Shown piece after piece: positions 26,413 through 34,594 of a stretch of DNA of 64,000 bases. Source of the DNA: Vreelandella halophila (GTDB lineage Bacteria; Pseudomonadota; Gammaproteobacteria; Pseudomonadales; Oleiphilaceae); NCBI RefSeq assembly GCF_019903425.1, contig NZ_JACHUZ010000013.1:1086285-1150284 (forward strand), read 5' to 3'. Numbering within the stretch: the stretch's first letter is position 1; every line of letters begins with the position of its first letter. The notes below the pieces were generated by a model, which worked only from the letters and a program-made list of their open reading frames with translations, ran no database searches and had not been told where the DNA came from. Both the position numbers and the translations under genes were made by a program.

Positions 26413-27534
26413 TCAGCCGTAACCCCACATAAGGGCCAGGTTGAGTGAGGGCAGCACGTCCGGGACCAGGGTGTGCTGAACGCGGTAATCCTGCCCGCTC
26501 GTGTCGCGCCGCAGGGGGCCCAGGTAACGCTTGCCCTGGGCATTGAAAACGGCCTGGGCAATGGGGGATCTGGGACTGCGGCGCCTGTGCGTGACCAGCC
26601 CCGTCTCGCCATTCGCCAGCTGCACCAGCACACCCGGAGGGTAGGGCGTGAGCTGGCGGAACACCGCCTCATAGACGATCTGGTGTGGGTCTTCCGCCAT
26701 GGACGCCAGTATCTCGTCCATGGCGTGGTCCGCGCGGTAGCGGTTGCGGTAGGCGCGCTTGGTGATCATGGCGGTATAGCGCTCCGCCAGGGACAGCACC
26801 TTCGCTTCAACCAGAATGTCGTCACCGCTCAGGCCCTGGGGGTAGCCTGTCCCGTCAAAGCGTTCATGGTGCTGCTCCACAATTGCCAGTAGCACCTGCT
26901 GGTTGACGCCCGCCTTGCGCAGGGCACTGGCGCTCAGTTCCGGGTGCTTCTCGATGATCCGGCGCTGCTCGTCGGTCAGTTTGCGGTTGGCGTTGTTGAG
27001 CTTGTCCAGATACGGCAGCAGAGTGATGTTCGCCGTCAGAGCCGCCTGCAGCAGGATCAGGGTGCGGGTCTCGTCCAGCTCGAAATGGTAGGTCGCCAGC
27101 CAGCAGATGATGGCGTAGAACAGGGTCTGCTCATAGGCTGTGGGCTCCACCGCGTACACATGCACCAGCCCGATGCAGGCATCCGCATCCTGCTGGCACA
27201 GGTTCTGGATGCGCCGGGCGAGGTGTTCCAGGCGCTCGCTGGCACGGGCATCCGTGTTCACGATGCGCTCCAGGGTCTGCTCGAGTTCGTACAGCAGGAT
27301 CGAATACTCGGCAAAGGGACTGAAGCGCGGCGTTGCATCGTCCTGCCGGCGCTTCTCCGCCTGGCGCTGCGGCGGCTCGTACATACCCCGCTCATAGAGC
27401 CGCTCAAGCTGCCACTCGTTCTGGATCACATACCCCTGGGCCACCAGCAGGTTGCCGGTTTCATCATAGACCGGCCACGGCAATGGTTTGCCCACAGTCA
27501 GCAGCCCGGGGGCGAGCCGTACCAGATCGGACAT
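26413..27534 (-). CDS. HD-GYP-like domain protein with degenerate HD motif
   Basis: This 373-residue protein starts MSDLVRLAPGLLTVGKPLPWPVYDETGNLLVAQG at 27534 (GAGG upstream) and has a C-terminal HD-GYP-type domain (about 140-330). EKHPELSA and EQHHERFDGTGYPQGL match the second half of the family signature, but the metal-binding HD is replaced: the usual HDxGK region reads LTANITLLPYLDKL. It is therefore probably catalytically weak or inactive, perhaps a c-di-GMP receptor. About 180 bases separate it from the hybrid kinase gene. A longer reading to 27591 lacks a good start. Confidence 0.82.
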   Translation of the reverse strand: MSDLVRLAPGLLTVGKPLPWPVYDETGNLLVAQGYVIQNEWQLERLYERGMYEPPQRQAEKRRQDDATPRFSPFAEYSILLYELEQTLERIVNTDARASERLEHLARRIQNLCQQDADACIGLVHVYAVEPTAYEQTLFYAIICWLATYHFELDETRTLILLQAALTANITLLPYLDKLNNANRKLTDEQRRIIEKHPELSASALRKAGVNQQVLLAIVEQHHERFDGTGYPQGLSGDDILVEAKVLSLAERYTAMITKRAYRNRYRADHAMDEILASMAEDPHQIVYEAVFRQLTPYPPGVLVQLANGETGLVTHRRRSPRSPIAQAVFNAQGKRYLGPLRRDTSGQDYRVQHTLVPDVLPSLNLALMWGYG

Positions 27535-27606
27535 CGGAACCTCGTCTTGGTGCGTCAGAGGAGACAATAAACCACAGACGCAATAAAGCACAGAGTGGCG
27601 CCGGAA

Positions 27607-29079
27607 TCACGCCTCACAGGTGGGCCGGGTTTTCAGTCGCAGCCATGCCCGGATCCGGCGTGACAGGGCATCCACCCCGATGTTGAGCAGGGCCGTGATC
27701 AGGATCAGCACCATGGCGCGGTCAAAACGGATCTCCTGGATGGCGCCTTCCACGTAGAAGCCCAGGGTGGTGATGCCGAGAATGCCCAGGATGGCGGTCT
27801 CGCGCATGATGATCTCCCAGCGGTAGAACAGGAACGCCAGGAACGGGGGGTAGACCCTGGGTACCAGCTCCCAGGCGTAACGGTTGAAGCCGGTGGGCGC
27901 GCCTTGGCGCAGGGGCACCTCGTCGCTCATGCGCCCGACCAGATGGCCGATGATGCCGCCGTTGTGCAGTGCCAGTGCCACCACTGCCGGCAGCATGGAC
28001 GGGCCCCAGAGCTGGAGCAGGATGTAGGCCAGTATGTATTCCGGCGTGGAGCGGGCGATGACCAGCAGCACATGACCACTGGTACGCCGTACCGGACCCG
28101 CGAAATGCGTGGAGATGAGCGGGAAGGCCAGAAGCGCCAGGACGCCGGTGGCGACCAGTGCCATCTGGGTCAGCAGCAGTGTGTTCCAGATGCCTGGCAG
28201 TGCCTGGTTGGCGAGGATGTCCGTGAGCCAGGGCTGCAACCCTTCCCAGCCCTCGCCTTCGCGCAAGGGCTGGGGCACGATGTCCTGGGTGACGAAGCGG
28301 GTCACGTTGCCCCAGATGATGGGCATGCCTTCCCCCAGGAAGAAGGGGGCGGCAGCGAGGTAGACGGGCACCAGCCGTGGCCGCAGCCAGAGCCGCATGG
28401 TGGCGATCAGAAGGTAGAACACCAGCAGAAGCGCGCCCACCTGGGAGTAGTACCCCTGGGAGAACGCCGCCTCCAGGTGGAAGCCCAGGGTGGGAAGCCC
28501 GATGAACCCGAGAATGGCGGATGAACGCAGGCCACACTCCAGGCGGTAGGCGGTGTAGGTGCGCAGGTGCGGCCACGCCTCGGGCACCTGGGTGAAGAAG
28601 TAGCGCAGCAGCCGGCGCGTGTTCTTCGGGGCCGCCCGAGCGGGCAGGGGATCCGCCTCGTCGATGATCTCCGAGTAGACCTTGGCGAAGATGCCCGCAA
28701 AGGGGATGGCGATGGCCAGAACCCCGGAGAGCGGGTGGATGCCCAGACACTGCAGGAAGATCAGCGCCCAGAAGATCTCATGGATGGAGCGGATGAAGGC
28801 ACAGAACGCCCGCACCAGGCGGGAGCTGAAAACCGTGGTCAGCAGGAAACCGGCCACCGCGCCCAGCGCGACGCCAGTAAAGGCGTAGGCCAGGGTGCGT
28901 GTGAACGCGGTGAACAGCTCGTTGGTGGCCGTGAGATCCGGTGTGAGAAGCCCGTACAGCAGCCTTTCAAGTTCCTGCCAGGGGTTCAGCGTGGTGATGG
29001 CCAGATCCGAGAAAGGCAGGCAGGCCAGCGCCACACCGATGAATGCCAGGGTTGTAAGGCCGGTACGGGATCGAAGCAT
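27607..29079 (-). CDS. PhnE-like ABC permease, two fused domains (predicted selenium oxyanion importer)
   Basis: This 490-residue integral membrane protein contains two tandem binding-protein-dependent permease domains (about 1-245 and 265-490). Each has the EAA-type loop expected of PhnE/PtxC relatives (for example EIIDEADPLPARAAPKNTRRLLRYF and MSDEVPLRQGAPTGFNRYAWELVPRVYP). Phosphonate transporters usually have a single-domain PhnE dimer, so the fusion is noteworthy. It is encoded with an ATPase (1-base gap) and a binding protein and is divergent from the senB gene cluster. Selenium transport is inferred from that context and from the binding-protein clade. Confidence 0.82.
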   Translation of the reverse strand: MLRSRTGLTTLAFIGVALACLPFSDLAITTLNPWQELERLLYGLLTPDLTATNELFTAFTRTLAYAFTGVALGAVAGFLLTTVFSSRLVRAFCAFIRSIHEIFWALIFLQCLGIHPLSGVLAIAIPFAGIFAKVYSEIIDEADPLPARAAPKNTRRLLRYFFTQVPEAWPHLRTYTAYRLECGLRSSAILGFIGLPTLGFHLEAAFSQGYYSQVGALLLVFYLLIATMRLWLRPRLVPVYLAAAPFFLGEGMPIIWGNVTRFVTQDIVPQPLREGEGWEGLQPWLTDILANQALPGIWNTLLLTQMALVATGVLALLAFPLISTHFAGPVRRTSGHVLLVIARSTPEYILAYILLQLWGPSMLPAVVALALHNGGIIGHLVGRMSDEVPLRQGAPTGFNRYAWELVPRVYPPFLAFLFYRWEIIMRETAILGILGITTLGFYVEGAIQEIRFDRAMVLILITALLNIGVDALSRRIRAWLRLKTRPTCEA

Positions 29080-29080
29080 G

Positions 29081-29731
29081 TCAGTAGAGCGGCTGCAGGT
29101 CGGCGGTTGTCAGTCGGCCGCTGGGTTCATCCAGGGCAATGTGACCGTCCTGTATACCAATGATCCGGTCGGAATAGGCCAGTGCTAGATCCACATCGTG
29201 CAGTGCAATCACCGAGGTGGGATAGGCCTGTGACAGCGCGGCCATGACGCGCCGGGCCAGGGGGCCGTCCAGCGCGGAGACCGGCTCGTCCGCCAGCAAC
29301 AGGCTGCCCTGCTGGTAAAGCGCCCGTGCCACCGCCGTGCGCTGGCGCTGGCCACCGGAGAGTTCGCCAGCGGGTTCGCGCAGCTTATCCCCCAGCCCGA
29401 GCTCGTCCAGGATGCCCTGGATCTCGCGCCTGGGCTTTTTAAGGGGGAACAGCAGGTTGCAGAGGCTGTAGAGGACGGAGTGGCGGTCCAGCTGGCCCAT
29501 GTAGACGTTGTGGAACACCGAGAGGGTATCCACCAGCCCCAGATCCTGGGGCATGAAGGCTGTGCTGGCATCCGCCTCATCGTACAGCAGGCTGAGCAGT
29601 GTGGACTTGCCGGCACCGCTGCGGCCGACCAGCGCAACACGTTCCCCGGATGCCAGGCTGAGTGAGAGCGGGCCCAGAACCCGCTCTCCCCCGTAGCTGG
29701 CAGAAAGGTCGTTGACCGCCAGTATCGCCAT
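29081..29731 (-). CDS. PhnC-like ABC transporter ATP-binding protein
   Basis: This 216-residue ATPase has Walker A GRSGAGKSTLLSLL near 36, the Q-loop MPQDLG, the signature LSGGQRQRTAVARAL near 125-139, Walker B SLLLADEPVSALD and the H-loop VIALHDVD. It is a short single-domain subunit of the phosphonate/phosphite/selenium type. It overlaps the binding-protein gene by one base and is followed by the fused permease, forming a three-gene importer operon. Energises uptake at the inner membrane. Confidence 0.9.
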   Translation of the reverse strand: MAILAVNDLSASYGGERVLGPLSLSLASGERVALVGRSGAGKSTLLSLLYDEADASTAFMPQDLGLVDTLSVFHNVYMGQLDRHSVLYSLCNLLFPLKKPRREIQGILDELGLGDKLREPAGELSGGQRQRTAVARALYQQGSLLLADEPVSALDGPLARRVMAALSQAYPTSVIALHDVDLALAYSDRIIGIQDGHIALDEPSGRLTTADLQPLY

Positions 29732-30588
29732 CAGTCGAGCAGGCCCGTTTCCCTGCCAACCCGCTTGATGGTCTCGTAATCGTCGTTGCTGGCGGGGATG
29801 AACGAGGAACGCGGGAAGCTTTCCAGCAGCTCCGGGTCCTCCATGTCCAGCAGTGCCTGCTGGACCCGTTCCACGAAGCCGTCACCGAAGCGCTCATTCA
29901 CATCACCCCGGATGGTCCACTGGTAATCCGGGTAGGTGGGCGATTTCCAGATCACCTGGACATCGTCCGTATCCACCTCATCGTTCTCGACCATCTCCTC
30001 CCAGACGCTGTAGTTCAGGGCGCCGACCTGGTAGGAGCCGGATTCGACCAGCCGGGCGGTGCGGGTGTGGTTGCCACTGAAGCCGACGCGGCTGAAGACC
30101 TCACCCGGCGCCTGGTTGAAGCGCTCGCGGATATAATGCTCCGGCATCAGGCGCCCGGAGGTGGAGCCGCGTGACCCGAAGGTCAGGGTCTTGCCCTTCA
30201 CCGCTTCCGGCAGCTTATCCTCGGAGGGTTCAATGCCGGTGCTTTCATGGGCGATGAAATAGCTGCGGAACTCCTGGTCTTCCGCACCCTGGGCGATGGC
30301 CCTTGAGTCCGGTACTGCCTCGCGGGCGCGAACCCCGGAAAGGCCGCCGAACCACGCCAGCTGCACCTGGTTGTTGCGGAAGGTGGTTACTGAGGCCGCA
30401 TAGGATTTGACCGGGACAAACTGCACCGGCACGTCCAGCTCGGCTTCGAGGTAATCGGCCACTTTCGAGAAACGTTCTTCCAGACTGGTTTCGTCCTGGT
30501 CCGGGATGGCGGTGAAGTACAGTGTCGGCTCCGCCATGGCCGGCGTTGTCATCATAAGGGCCGCAATCAGGCCGGTGATCCATCGCAT
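29731..30588 (-). CDS. PhnD-like periplasmic binding protein, putative selenate/selenite ABC transporter type
   Basis: This 285-residue protein has a signal peptide (MRWITGLIAALMMTTPAMA) and a PhnD-type fold: LYFTAIPDQDETSLEERFSKVADYLEAELDVPVQFVPVKSYAASVTTFRNNQVQLAWFGGLSGV. The AIPDQD opening and the WFGGLSGVRAR stretch recall the clade described as putative selenate ABC transporter substrate-binding proteins, which co-occurs with selenium genes. GGAGA lies 7 bases before the ATG. It is first in the importer operon and divergent from senB (174 bases apart). The ligand (selenite, selenate or another oxyanion) is not shown by sequence; phosphonate or phosphite is the alternative, but no phosphonate-use genes are nearby. 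Confidence 0.82.
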   Translation of the reverse strand: MRWITGLIAALMMTTPAMAEPTLYFTAIPDQDETSLEERFSKVADYLEAELDVPVQFVPVKSYAASVTTFRNNQVQLAWFGGLSGVRAREAVPDSRAIAQGAEDQEFRSYFIAHESTGIEPSEDKLPEAVKGKTLTFGSRGSTSGRLMPEHYIRERFNQAPGEVFSRVGFSGNHTRTARLVESGSYQVGALNYSVWEEMVENDEVDTDDVQVIWKSPTYPDYQWTIRGDVNERFGDGFVERVQQALLDMEDPELLESFPRSSFIPASNDDYETIKRVGRETGLLD

Positions 30589-30674
30589 GGTAGTGTCTCC
30601 TCAGTCCTTGTTCGTTAGAAGGTAATGTAAACGTACGCCCCCGTAGCCGCGAGCGATCAGCAGCTGTTTACTGT

Positions 30675-30731
30675 GTAGGAGCGAGCCCCGCTCGCGATTG
30701 TCTCTGGATCACTTGCAAGGCAAGCTCCTAC
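30675..30731. repeat. REP-like palindrome pair in the phnD-like/senB divergent region
   Basis: A left unit GTAGGAGCGAGCCCCGCTCGCGAT and a right unit GCAAGGCAAGCTCCTAC face each other, 32 bases upstream of the senB start. It is the most complete form of the repeat seen in the window. Confidence 0.8.
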
Positions 30732-30762
30732 AGCAAGCGTCTACACCGGGAGGTCCGATCTT

Positions 30763-31743
30763 TTGCACATAACGCTCATTACCCCCGCCCCCCGCGGCTC
30801 CCGCGCTGGTAACCGTGCGACCGCGGAGCGCTGGGCGGCGCTGCTGCGGCGTGCTGGCCACCGGACGCGCATTATAACGGAATACGACGCCGAGCCCACG
30901 GACCTGCTGGTGGCGCTGCACGCCTGGCGCAGCAGTGAGTCAGTACGCCAGTACCGGGCGCATGCCCCCTTGGGGCCCTTGATTGTGGCGCTCACGGGCA
31001 CGGATATCTACCGTTTCCAGCAGACGCACCCGGAGGCTACCCGTTACAGCATGGCCGAGGCGGATGCCCTGATCGGGCTGCATGAGCGGGTGGCGGATGA
31101 CATTCCGAAAGAATTCCACAATCGCCTGCATACGATCTTTCAATCGGCGGAACCACTGCCCGGGCGCCGGCCTCCGGTACAGTCCCGGTTCGATGTGGTG
31201 GTCGTCGGTCACCTGCGTTACGAGAAGGACTCCCTGCGCACCGCCCGGGCTGCCCGCCAGGTGCCGCCGGAGTCCCGACTCAACGTGATCCAGCTGGGGA
31301 AGGCGCACAATGACCAGTGGCAGGCCCTAGCGGAGCAGGAGGCGCGGGAGAATCTGCGCTTCGACTGGAAGGGCGAGCTGCCCCGGTGGCAGGTGCGCCG
31401 GCACATGGCAAAGGCGCGACTGATGGTCATCAGCTCGGTGATGGAGGGGGGTGCCAACGTGGTGTCCGAGGCCTGCGTGGCCGGCCTGCCGGTGATCGCC
31501 TCGGCCATTCCCGGCAACGTGGGGCTGCTCGGCGGGGACTATCCCGGTTACTATCCAGTAGAGGACACCACCGCGCTGCGCGAGCAGCTTCTGCGCGCCG
31601 AAAACGAGCCGGAATTCCTGGCGGCCCTGCGGAGCCGCGTTGAAGCCCGGGCGCCCCTGTTCCGGCCGGAAACCGAGCAGGCGGCACTGGAACGGGTGGT
31701 CAATGCCGTCATGGACCAATACGGTAGCCCCCGGAAAACGTAA
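30763..31743 (+). CDS. senB: SenB-type selenosugar synthase (GT-B glycosyltransferase family)
   Basis: This 326-residue GT-B protein begins HITLITPAPRGSRAGNRATAERWAALLRRAGHR, matching the glycosyltransferase family that includes SenB. SenB joins selenophosphate-derived selenium to a UDP-sugar to make the selenosugar donor used in selenoneine formation. The C-terminal domain has SSVMEGGANVVSEACVAGLPVIAS, a nucleotide-sugar-binding E...SEA motif. The start is TTG at 30763, with GGGAGG 9 bases upstream and no better ATG. The SenA-like gene follows after 36 bases, which supports the assignment strongly. It is cytoplasmic. Confidence 0.88.
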   Translation: MHITLITPAPRGSRAGNRATAERWAALLRRAGHRTRIITEYDAEPTDLLVALHAWRSSESVRQYRAHAPLGPLIVALTGTDIYRFQQTHPEATRYSMAEADALIGLHERVADDIPKEFHNRLHTIFQSAEPLPGRRPPVQSRFDVVVVGHLRYEKDSLRTARAARQVPPESRLNVIQLGKAHNDQWQALAEQEARENLRFDWKGELPRWQVRRHMAKARLMVISSVMEGGANVVSEACVAGLPVIASAIPGNVGLLGGDYPGYYPVEDTTALREQLLRAENEPEFLAALRSRVEARAPLFRPETEQAALERVVNAVMDQYGSPRKT

Positions 31744-31779
31744 ACCCTGTCGAACTGTCTGCTATGGAGAACGCACGGG

Positions 31780-33138
31780 ATGAACGACCGCGAAAGCCTG
31801 ATCCAGGCCCTACACCATACACGGGACCGCGTTAAGGACCTGGTCTGCAGCCTGCGCGAGGACCAGCTCAGCGTTCCGTACCACCCGGGCGTGAACCCGC
31901 CGGTCTGGGAGATGGGCCACTCGACCTTCTTCTACGAGGTGTTCGTCCTCAACTGGCTGGACGGTACCCCGAGCTACGATCCCTCCATGGATGACCTCTG
32001 GGACTCCTTCCACATGGACCACGAGGACCGCTGGTCGAAGACGCTGTTTCCGTCGCGGGAGGATACCCTCGCCTACATGGACACCATCATCCAGCGCATG
32101 GAGGACCGCATCCGCAACCAGCCGCTGACGGATGAGGCGCTGTACCTGTACCGCTACGCCATCTACCACCAGAACATGCACGTGGAGTCCATGACGTGGT
32201 GCCGCCAGACCGTAGGTTACCCGGCCCCGCCGTTCGCGGAGCCCAAAGGGCTGACCGGGGAGGGCGTTGACCAGGACGCGCGCGGTGACGCAACCATCCC
32301 CGCCGGGCGCTACCTCATCGGCCTGCCGGCGAACCGGGATTCGGACGCCTACGCCACCGAGGATTTCGGCTTCGACAACGAGAAGCCCGCCTTCGAGGTG
32401 GACATGCCCGAGTTCAGCATCTCCCGGACCCTGGTGACCAACGGCGAGTTCCAGAAGTTCGTGGAGGAGGGCGGCTACGAGCGCCCGGAGTTCTGGAGCC
32501 AGGGTGGGCGCAAGTGGCTGGAGCGCGAGATCAACCTGAACTTCGGTTCCGGCGAGCCGCCGCTGATGGGCCGGCAGACGCATCCCTTCCACTGGCGCAA
32601 GCGCGATGGCCGCTGGTACGAGCGGGTCTTTGACCAGTGGCTGCCGCTGGAGCCGGGGCATCCGGTGAAGCAGATCAGTTACTGGGAGGCGGAGGCGTTC
32701 TGCGCCTGGGCCGGGCGGCGACTGCCGAGCGAGTACGAGTGGGAAGTGGCGGCCCTGGCCAACAAGCCGGGCGAGGAACGCCGGCGTTACCCCTGGGGCA
32801 ATGAGATGGATCCGGCGAAGCTGGATATGGATCAGCGCTACATGGGCCGTGTGCCGGTAACGGCGTTCCCGGCGGGTGAGAGCCCCTTCGGGTGCCGGCA
32901 AATGCTGGGCACGGTCTGGGAGTGGACGGGCAACCAGTTCATGCCCTATGACGGTTTCTCGGTGGATATGTATCCGTTCATGTCGACGCTGCAGTTCGCG
33001 ACGCACAAGACCACAAAGGGGGGCGGCTGTGCGGCCTCGTCCATGCTGATCCGCGGGACTTACCGGCAGGCGTATCATCCGGATCGGTGTGATGTTTATA
33101 CCGGGTTCCGGACGTGTGCTTTGTCGTCTCAGGACTGA
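31780..33138 (+). CDS. SenA/OvoA-N/EgtB-type iron enzyme forming a C-Se (or C-S) bond on histidine scaffold
   Basis: This 452-residue protein has an N-terminal DinB-like domain (about 1-160) and a C-terminal formylglycine-enzyme-like domain (about 170-450; GTVWEWTGNQF, IRGTYRQAYHPDRCDVYTGFRTCAL). The three-histidine iron site of EgtB/OvoA/SenA is visible: H47 in EMGHSTFF, and H130, H134 with E136 in HQNMHVE. EgtB and OvoA make C-S bonds; SenA makes the C-Se bond of selenoneine using the SenB selenosugar. Between senB and an OvoA C-terminal-type methyltransferase, it is best read as the C-Se bond enzyme of a selenoneine- or ovoselenol-type pathway. Whether it takes hercynine or free histidine is not decided by eye. 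A C-S enzyme (EgtB or OvoA) is the alternative. Confidence 0.85.
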   Translation: MNDRESLIQALHHTRDRVKDLVCSLREDQLSVPYHPGVNPPVWEMGHSTFFYEVFVLNWLDGTPSYDPSMDDLWDSFHMDHEDRWSKTLFPSREDTLAYMDTIIQRMEDRIRNQPLTDEALYLYRYAIYHQNMHVESMTWCRQTVGYPAPPFAEPKGLTGEGVDQDARGDATIPAGRYLIGLPANRDSDAYATEDFGFDNEKPAFEVDMPEFSISRTLVTNGEFQKFVEEGGYERPEFWSQGGRKWLEREINLNFGSGEPPLMGRQTHPFHWRKRDGRWYERVFDQWLPLEPGHPVKQISYWEAEAFCAWAGRRLPSEYEWEVAALANKPGEERRRYPWGNEMDPAKLDMDQRYMGRVPVTAFPAGESPFGCRQMLGTVWEWTGNQFMPYDGFSVDMYPFMSTLQFATHKTTKGGGCAASSMLIRGTYRQAYHPDRCDVYTGFRTCALSSQD

Positions 33139-33176
33139 GGGCGCGTAGCCTCTTATGCAATGACTTGGAATGCCTG

Positions 33177-33920
33177 ATGACCGACTTCTACGAAAGCGAT
33201 GAGCAACTCGGCCAGTACATGGACTTCCATTACGGCCCCGAGCACTTCGGCGTACCGAACTTCCCGAAAACCTGTGCCGAGCGCTGCCTGCAAGCCAGGC
33301 CCCGGGGTAACCGGGCCCTGGATCTGGGGTGTGCCACCGGGCGCAGCACCCTGGAGCTGGCGAGAGGGTTTGGGCATGTGCTGGGCATGGACCTCTCGCA
33401 TCGGTTCATCGATGCGGCGGAACGGCTGCGCCGGGATGGCGAGCTGACCTACAGCCTGGTTGATGAAGGCGAGATCGGTCACCAGGAGACCGCGTCCCTG
33501 GCCGAGCTCGGGCTCGCCGGGGAGGCAGCCCGGGTGTCGTTCGAGGAGTGTGATGCGGGCAATCTGGGGCCGGAGTACAGCGGCTATGACCTGATCTTCG
33601 CCGGCAACCTGATCGACCGCATGCCGAACCCCGGCCCCTTCCTGAGTGGACTTCGGGAGCGCCTGAATCCGGGTGGGGTGCTGGTGGTGACCTCGCCCTA
33701 CACGCTGTTGCCCGAGTTCACGCCGCGCGAAAGCTGGATCGGCGGTTATTACGATGCGGATGGTAAGCCGGTGACGGTGCTGGATGGTATGCGGGCGCAC
33801 CTGGAACCGGGGATGCAGCTTGCCGCCGAGCCGGAGGATGTGCCCTTCGTGATCCGTGAGACGCGGCGCAAGCACCAGCATACGCGGGCGCAGCTGACCG
33901 TCTGGGAGCGGAAGGACTGA
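33177..33920 (+). CDS. OvoA C-terminal-type 4-mercapto/selenohistidine N1-methyltransferase (stand-alone)
   Basis: This 247-residue SAM-dependent methyltransferase has motif I ALDLGCATGRSTLELA near 47-62 and matches the C-terminal domain of OvoA along its length: ESDEQLGQYMDFHYGPEHFGVPNFPKTCAERC at the start, DLIFAGNLIDRMPNP in the middle, and RETRRKHQHTRAQLTVWERK at the end. In OvoA this domain N-methylates the imidazole of 4-mercaptohistidine. Here it is a separate gene 38 bases after the SenA-like gene and in its operon, so the acceptor is probably a selenohistidine. The ATG at 33177 follows GGAA by 6 bases; the longer frame from 33114 overlaps the previous gene. There is no EgtD-type methyltransferase in the window. 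Confidence 0.85.
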   Translation: MTDFYESDEQLGQYMDFHYGPEHFGVPNFPKTCAERCLQARPRGNRALDLGCATGRSTLELARGFGHVLGMDLSHRFIDAAERLRRDGELTYSLVDEGEIGHQETASLAELGLAGEAARVSFEECDAGNLGPEYSGYDLIFAGNLIDRMPNPGPFLSGLRERLNPGGVLVVTSPYTLLPEFTPRESWIGGYYDADGKPVTVLDGMRAHLEPGMQLAAEPEDVPFVIRETRRKHQHTRAQLTVWERKD

Positions 33921-33926
33921 GCCGGC

Positions 33927-34508
33927 TCAGAAGGGCCAGTTGGTGACCAGCAGGTAGATGGCCCCCGAAGCCGCCAGGCCGGCGGCGATGATGACGATCC
34001 CGTCCCGGGTGCTGATGCCGATGGCGGCCAGGGAGATCGCCAGTGCGGGGGCAGCGGCCGCGAAGGGGATCAGTTCCAGCGGTATCATCGTCAGCCCGGA
34101 CACCGCGCAGGCCAGTAAGATGAGGCTGTTGGCCCAGGGGTGGGTGAGCAGTGACAGGCGGTGCGAAAACAGCCGGTCGATACGGCGTGTCACGGGCTGG
34201 GCCCGGTCAATGGCCCGGATCAGGTTTTGTCTGTGGATGCTGAGTTCGCGCAGGCGCCGGGGCACCCAGGGGGAACGCCGGCCGAGGCTGCCCTGGATGG
34301 CGATCAGGAAGATCAGGATGCCGCAAACGCTGGGTACGCCGGGTATGGCGCCGGTGGGCAGGAGCGCGAGCAGCGCCGGGGCGAGCAGAAGCGGCCCGAA
34401 GCCCCGGGATTCCAGGGCGGTGATGAGCGTATCCACCGGCACCTGTTCCATGTCCGTCTGCTCACGGACCCTCAGGAGGACATCCGTAATCCCCATTGAT
34501 TGGCTCAT
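33927..34508 (-). CDS. ExoD-family membrane protein
   Basis: This 193-residue protein has about four hydrophobic segments (LLLAPALLALLPTGAIPGVPSVCGILIFLIAIQ near 37-70; two or three after 120) and the ExoD pattern VPVDTLITALESRGFGPLLLAPALLALLP. ExoD proteins are linked to exopolysaccharide in rhizobia, but the biochemical role is unknown. It lies between the selenium methyltransferase gene (convergent, 6-base gap) and the selD fusion gene (same strand, 86 bases after that start region). It may be a bystander or a membrane partner of the selenium locus. Confidence 0.82.
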   Translation of the reverse strand: MSQSMGITDVLLRVREQTDMEQVPVDTLITALESRGFGPLLLAPALLALLPTGAIPGVPSVCGILIFLIAIQGSLGRRSPWVPRRLRELSIHRQNLIRAIDRAQPVTRRIDRLFSHRLSLLTHPWANSLILLACAVSGLTMIPLELIPFAAAAPALAISLAAIGISTRDGIVIIAAGLAASGAIYLLVTNWPF

Positions 34509-34594
34509 GCCGGCAACCGTGCTCCACCCCAGTGACTATGCGGGAATCCTACACGTTTTGGATCGCCGGAGCATGAGCGGCCCATTAAAAGCCC

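Noticed and set aside
27607-30588. Phosphonate or phosphite uptake as the role of the PhnCDE-like genes
   Set aside because: Not excluded by motif alone, but there are no phn lyase, ptxD or Pho-box features around them, and selenium genes lie on both sides of the divergent promoter; selenium is preferred.
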